Under the pieces are notes generated by a model, which was given only the letters and a program-made list of their open reading frames with translations, was not told the origin of the DNA and did not search any database. The translations under genes were made by a program, and so were the position numbers. Positions 62,120 through 64,000 of a stretch of DNA of 64,000 nt are shown here, in pieces. Source of the stretch: Callorhinus ursinus (lineage: Eukaryota; Chordata; Mammalia; Carnivora; Otariidae); NCBI RefSeq assembly GCF_003265705.1, contig NW_020312788.1:6370553-6434552 (forward strand), in the 5' to 3' direction. How positions within the stretch are numbered: the first letter of the stretch is position 1; every line of letters begins with the position of its first letter.

Positions 62120-62318
62120 GGGGCGCCCAGGTGGCTCAGTTGGTTAAGCGGCTGCCTTCATATCAAGTCATGATCCCAGGGTCCTGGTATTGAGCCCTGT
62201 GTAGGGCTCCCAGCTCAGTGCTCTCCTCCCCTGCCCCTCTCCCAGCTCATACACCCACACACTCTCTCTTTCTCTCTCTCTCTCATAAATAAAAATTTAA
62301 AAATCTTTTTTAAAAAAG
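62120..62318 (+). mobile_element. Can-SINE
   Basis: Plus-strand head GGGGCGCCCAGGTGGCTCAG, CT-rich segment near 62262-62284 and an A-rich tail. It lies about 22 bp from the oppositely oriented SINE upstream. Confidence 0.92.
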
Positions 62319-63286
62319 TTACAATTTCAACAGATGTCATCGGAATTCCTAGAGAAAGACTTGTTTTATTTAGATCATCTTTTTATAGGAAGGTGAGGCC
62401 TGAAGACTCCATGCTGAAATAGGTAAGTACCAAGAACTCCATTTGGCATAGGAAGTTCAGAATTTCGGCGTGAAAGCCGAGAGAGGAGGCGGTGAGAGAA
62501 TGAATCAAGGGACTAACGAGACAGTGGGAGGCTGGAAGCTGAGGAGAAAAACAGCCATTGAAAATTCCAGAGACCGGGTGGCAAAAAGACACTCAAGAAC
62601 ATAGATACTGAGTACATATTTTTTAGGATTTTGCTCTGTGTTTCTACAGTTTTACCACTTTCATCTTCCCAAACCTGATGTGAAGTTTCTGTACATACAC
62701 ACGATTTGGAAGAGTGCTGTGGAAAGTCCAAAGGAAGGACCGTGCTCCACACCAGGGTTCAGGTGGCGTGTGAAGGCGGACCACTGCTAAAATCTCAGCA
62801 GAAACAAGAAAGTCAAACGATAGGACCGCGTGACGGAAATTTTGAGTTGGGCATTGGCCTTTTGAGTGGATGTAGTTTGTTTTACAAAAACCGAAAGACA
62901 GGCTGCCCTCAGCCAACAAATAATTTGCACTTTTTATGATCTTTTTTTTCAAGTCACCTTTTGGTTACTTTAGCACAAACCCTAACTCTCTGGCCTCAAC
63001 CTTCTTGCATGTCACCATTTCTTCACTTGTTACTACTCAAAATCACTGACCTCCCTTTACTTCACTGAAACTGTAAGGCCACTTAAAAGGGAACTTTTCA
63101 GGCCTTTCTTACTTGCTCTTTCACCAACATTGGTGCTGTTAACCACCCTCTCCTCGAATCACTCCCTTCTTTTGGTTTCCACGTGAACAGAAGCCTTATA
63201 TTCTTCCTATCCTTCTGGGTACCTCTTTTTGGTCTTCTTTACAACTCATTTTCCTTTTTGCTCACCCCTTAAATGTTGCTATGCTT

Positions 63287-63469
63287 GGGGCGCCCAGGTG
63301 GCTCAGTCGTTAAGCGTCTGCCTTCGGCTCAGGTCATGATCCCAGGGTCCTGGGATCGAGCCCCGCATCGGGCTCCCTGCTCCACGGGGAGCCTGCTTCT
63401 CCCTCTCCCACTCCCCCTGCTTGTGTTCCTGCTCTCACTGTCAAATAAATAAATAAAATCTTTAAAAAA
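63287..63469 (+). mobile_element. Young Can-SINE with perfect target duplication
   Basis: Plus-strand head GGGGCGCCCAGGTGGCTCAG and tail AAATAAATAAATAAAATC. Flanked by perfect 16-bp repeats AAATGTTGCTATGCTT at 63271-63286 and 63470-63485. Very close to the arctoid consensus as I know it. Confidence 0.96.
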
Positions 63470-64000
63470 AAATGTTGCTATGCTTAGCTAGGTCCTAGGC
63501 TTAATTCCCCTCCCTTCTTATTTTACCCCATCCCTGTAGGCTCTTTCCTTTAATGTCATGGCTTCACATACTGTCTTAGTGGCTTTAAAACCTGTGCCTC
63601 CTTTCTGAACTTTAGATCCATATATTCAGTTACTCGTTCAACATCTCCATTTATACATCTTATAGTTACGTCAAATTCCACATTTCCATGGATCTCTTTA
63701 TCTTCCCCCCAAGACCTGGTGCCTACTAGAACTTCACAGTTCAGTAATATGGCACCACCATTCAATTTTCCAAAACAGTAACCTGGAAGGTATTGAGAGA
63801 CTGTCACCTTCTACATCCAAAGAACACCAAGTGTTGTAAATGTCACTTGGATCCATGTGCTTCTCTCGACTCCCATTGCCATTACACAAATTGAGGCCAC
63901 TTTCTTTCCTAGACTACCACAACAGGTTCTTGAATTGCTTTTCTTCCCCTGATCTTTCTCCACACTTACTCTCCTTCCCCAAGTTCATTCTACACTCTAC

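Larger units (their letters stand above)
58080..64000. other. Region downstream of GRB14, apparently intergenic
   Basis: No exon or gene is recognised. It contains a MIR relic near 60845, an L2-like relic near 61685, three Can-SINEs (61991, 62120, 63287) and otherwise AT-rich unique DNA. In human the GRB14 3' side faces a gene-poor interval towards FIGN, which fits. Confidence 0.7.

Overview
The window is mammalian nuclear DNA. It is AT-rich and full of interspersed repeats, and it carries the 3' two-thirds of one protein-coding gene, GRB14 (growth factor receptor-bound protein 14), on the + strand. Many tRNA-Lys-type Can-SINEs, a carnivore-type L1 3' end and the absence of the dog-specific SINEC_Cf head point to a caniform carnivore. 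An arctoid (bear, seal or mustelid group) is more likely than a dog; the species cannot be named.

Layout. 1-15272 is intron sequence upstream of the first coding exon seen here. Twelve coding exons follow between 15273 and 57551, all with GT-AG introns and one continuous frame of 432 codons plus a stop. They correspond to residues 109-540 of the 540-residue human protein, as I recall it. The first two exons, encoding about 108 N-terminal residues, and the promoter are not in the window. Exons 3-5 encode the RA domain and the linker to the PH domain, exons 6-8 the PH domain, exons 9-10 the linker and BPS region, and exons 11-14 the SH2 domain. A short 3' UTR follows, with its best poly(A) signal near 57785. 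From about 57.8 kb (58.1 kb at most) to the end I see no exon, only SINEs and old repeats, consistent with intergenic DNA.

Function. GRB14 is a cytosolic adaptor that binds the activated insulin receptor. The BPS region occupies the kinase substrate groove as a pseudosubstrate, SH2 binds phosphotyrosine, and RA and PH bind GTP-loaded Ras and phosphoinositides, so signalling is damped at the membrane. Residues tied to these jobs are visible: Lys140 in RA, Lys252/Lys253 in PH, Ser358/362/366 in the linker, and Arg466 of the SH2 FLVR motif.

Non-coding content. About fourteen Can-SINE copies (one reduced to a 33-bp tail), one carnivore L1 fragment, one apparent 5'-inverted L1 fragment, three old L1 fragments, L2/MIR/hAT relics, a Tigger-like MITE with both ends intact, a minisatellite of ten complete units in intron 3, a 244-nt pure pyrimidine tract and many microsatellites. 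No RNA gene, CRISPR array, viral gene or convincing second protein gene was found. I see no undescribed biological system. The points worth checking concern repeat structure, splicing potential and low-complexity DNA in GRB14.
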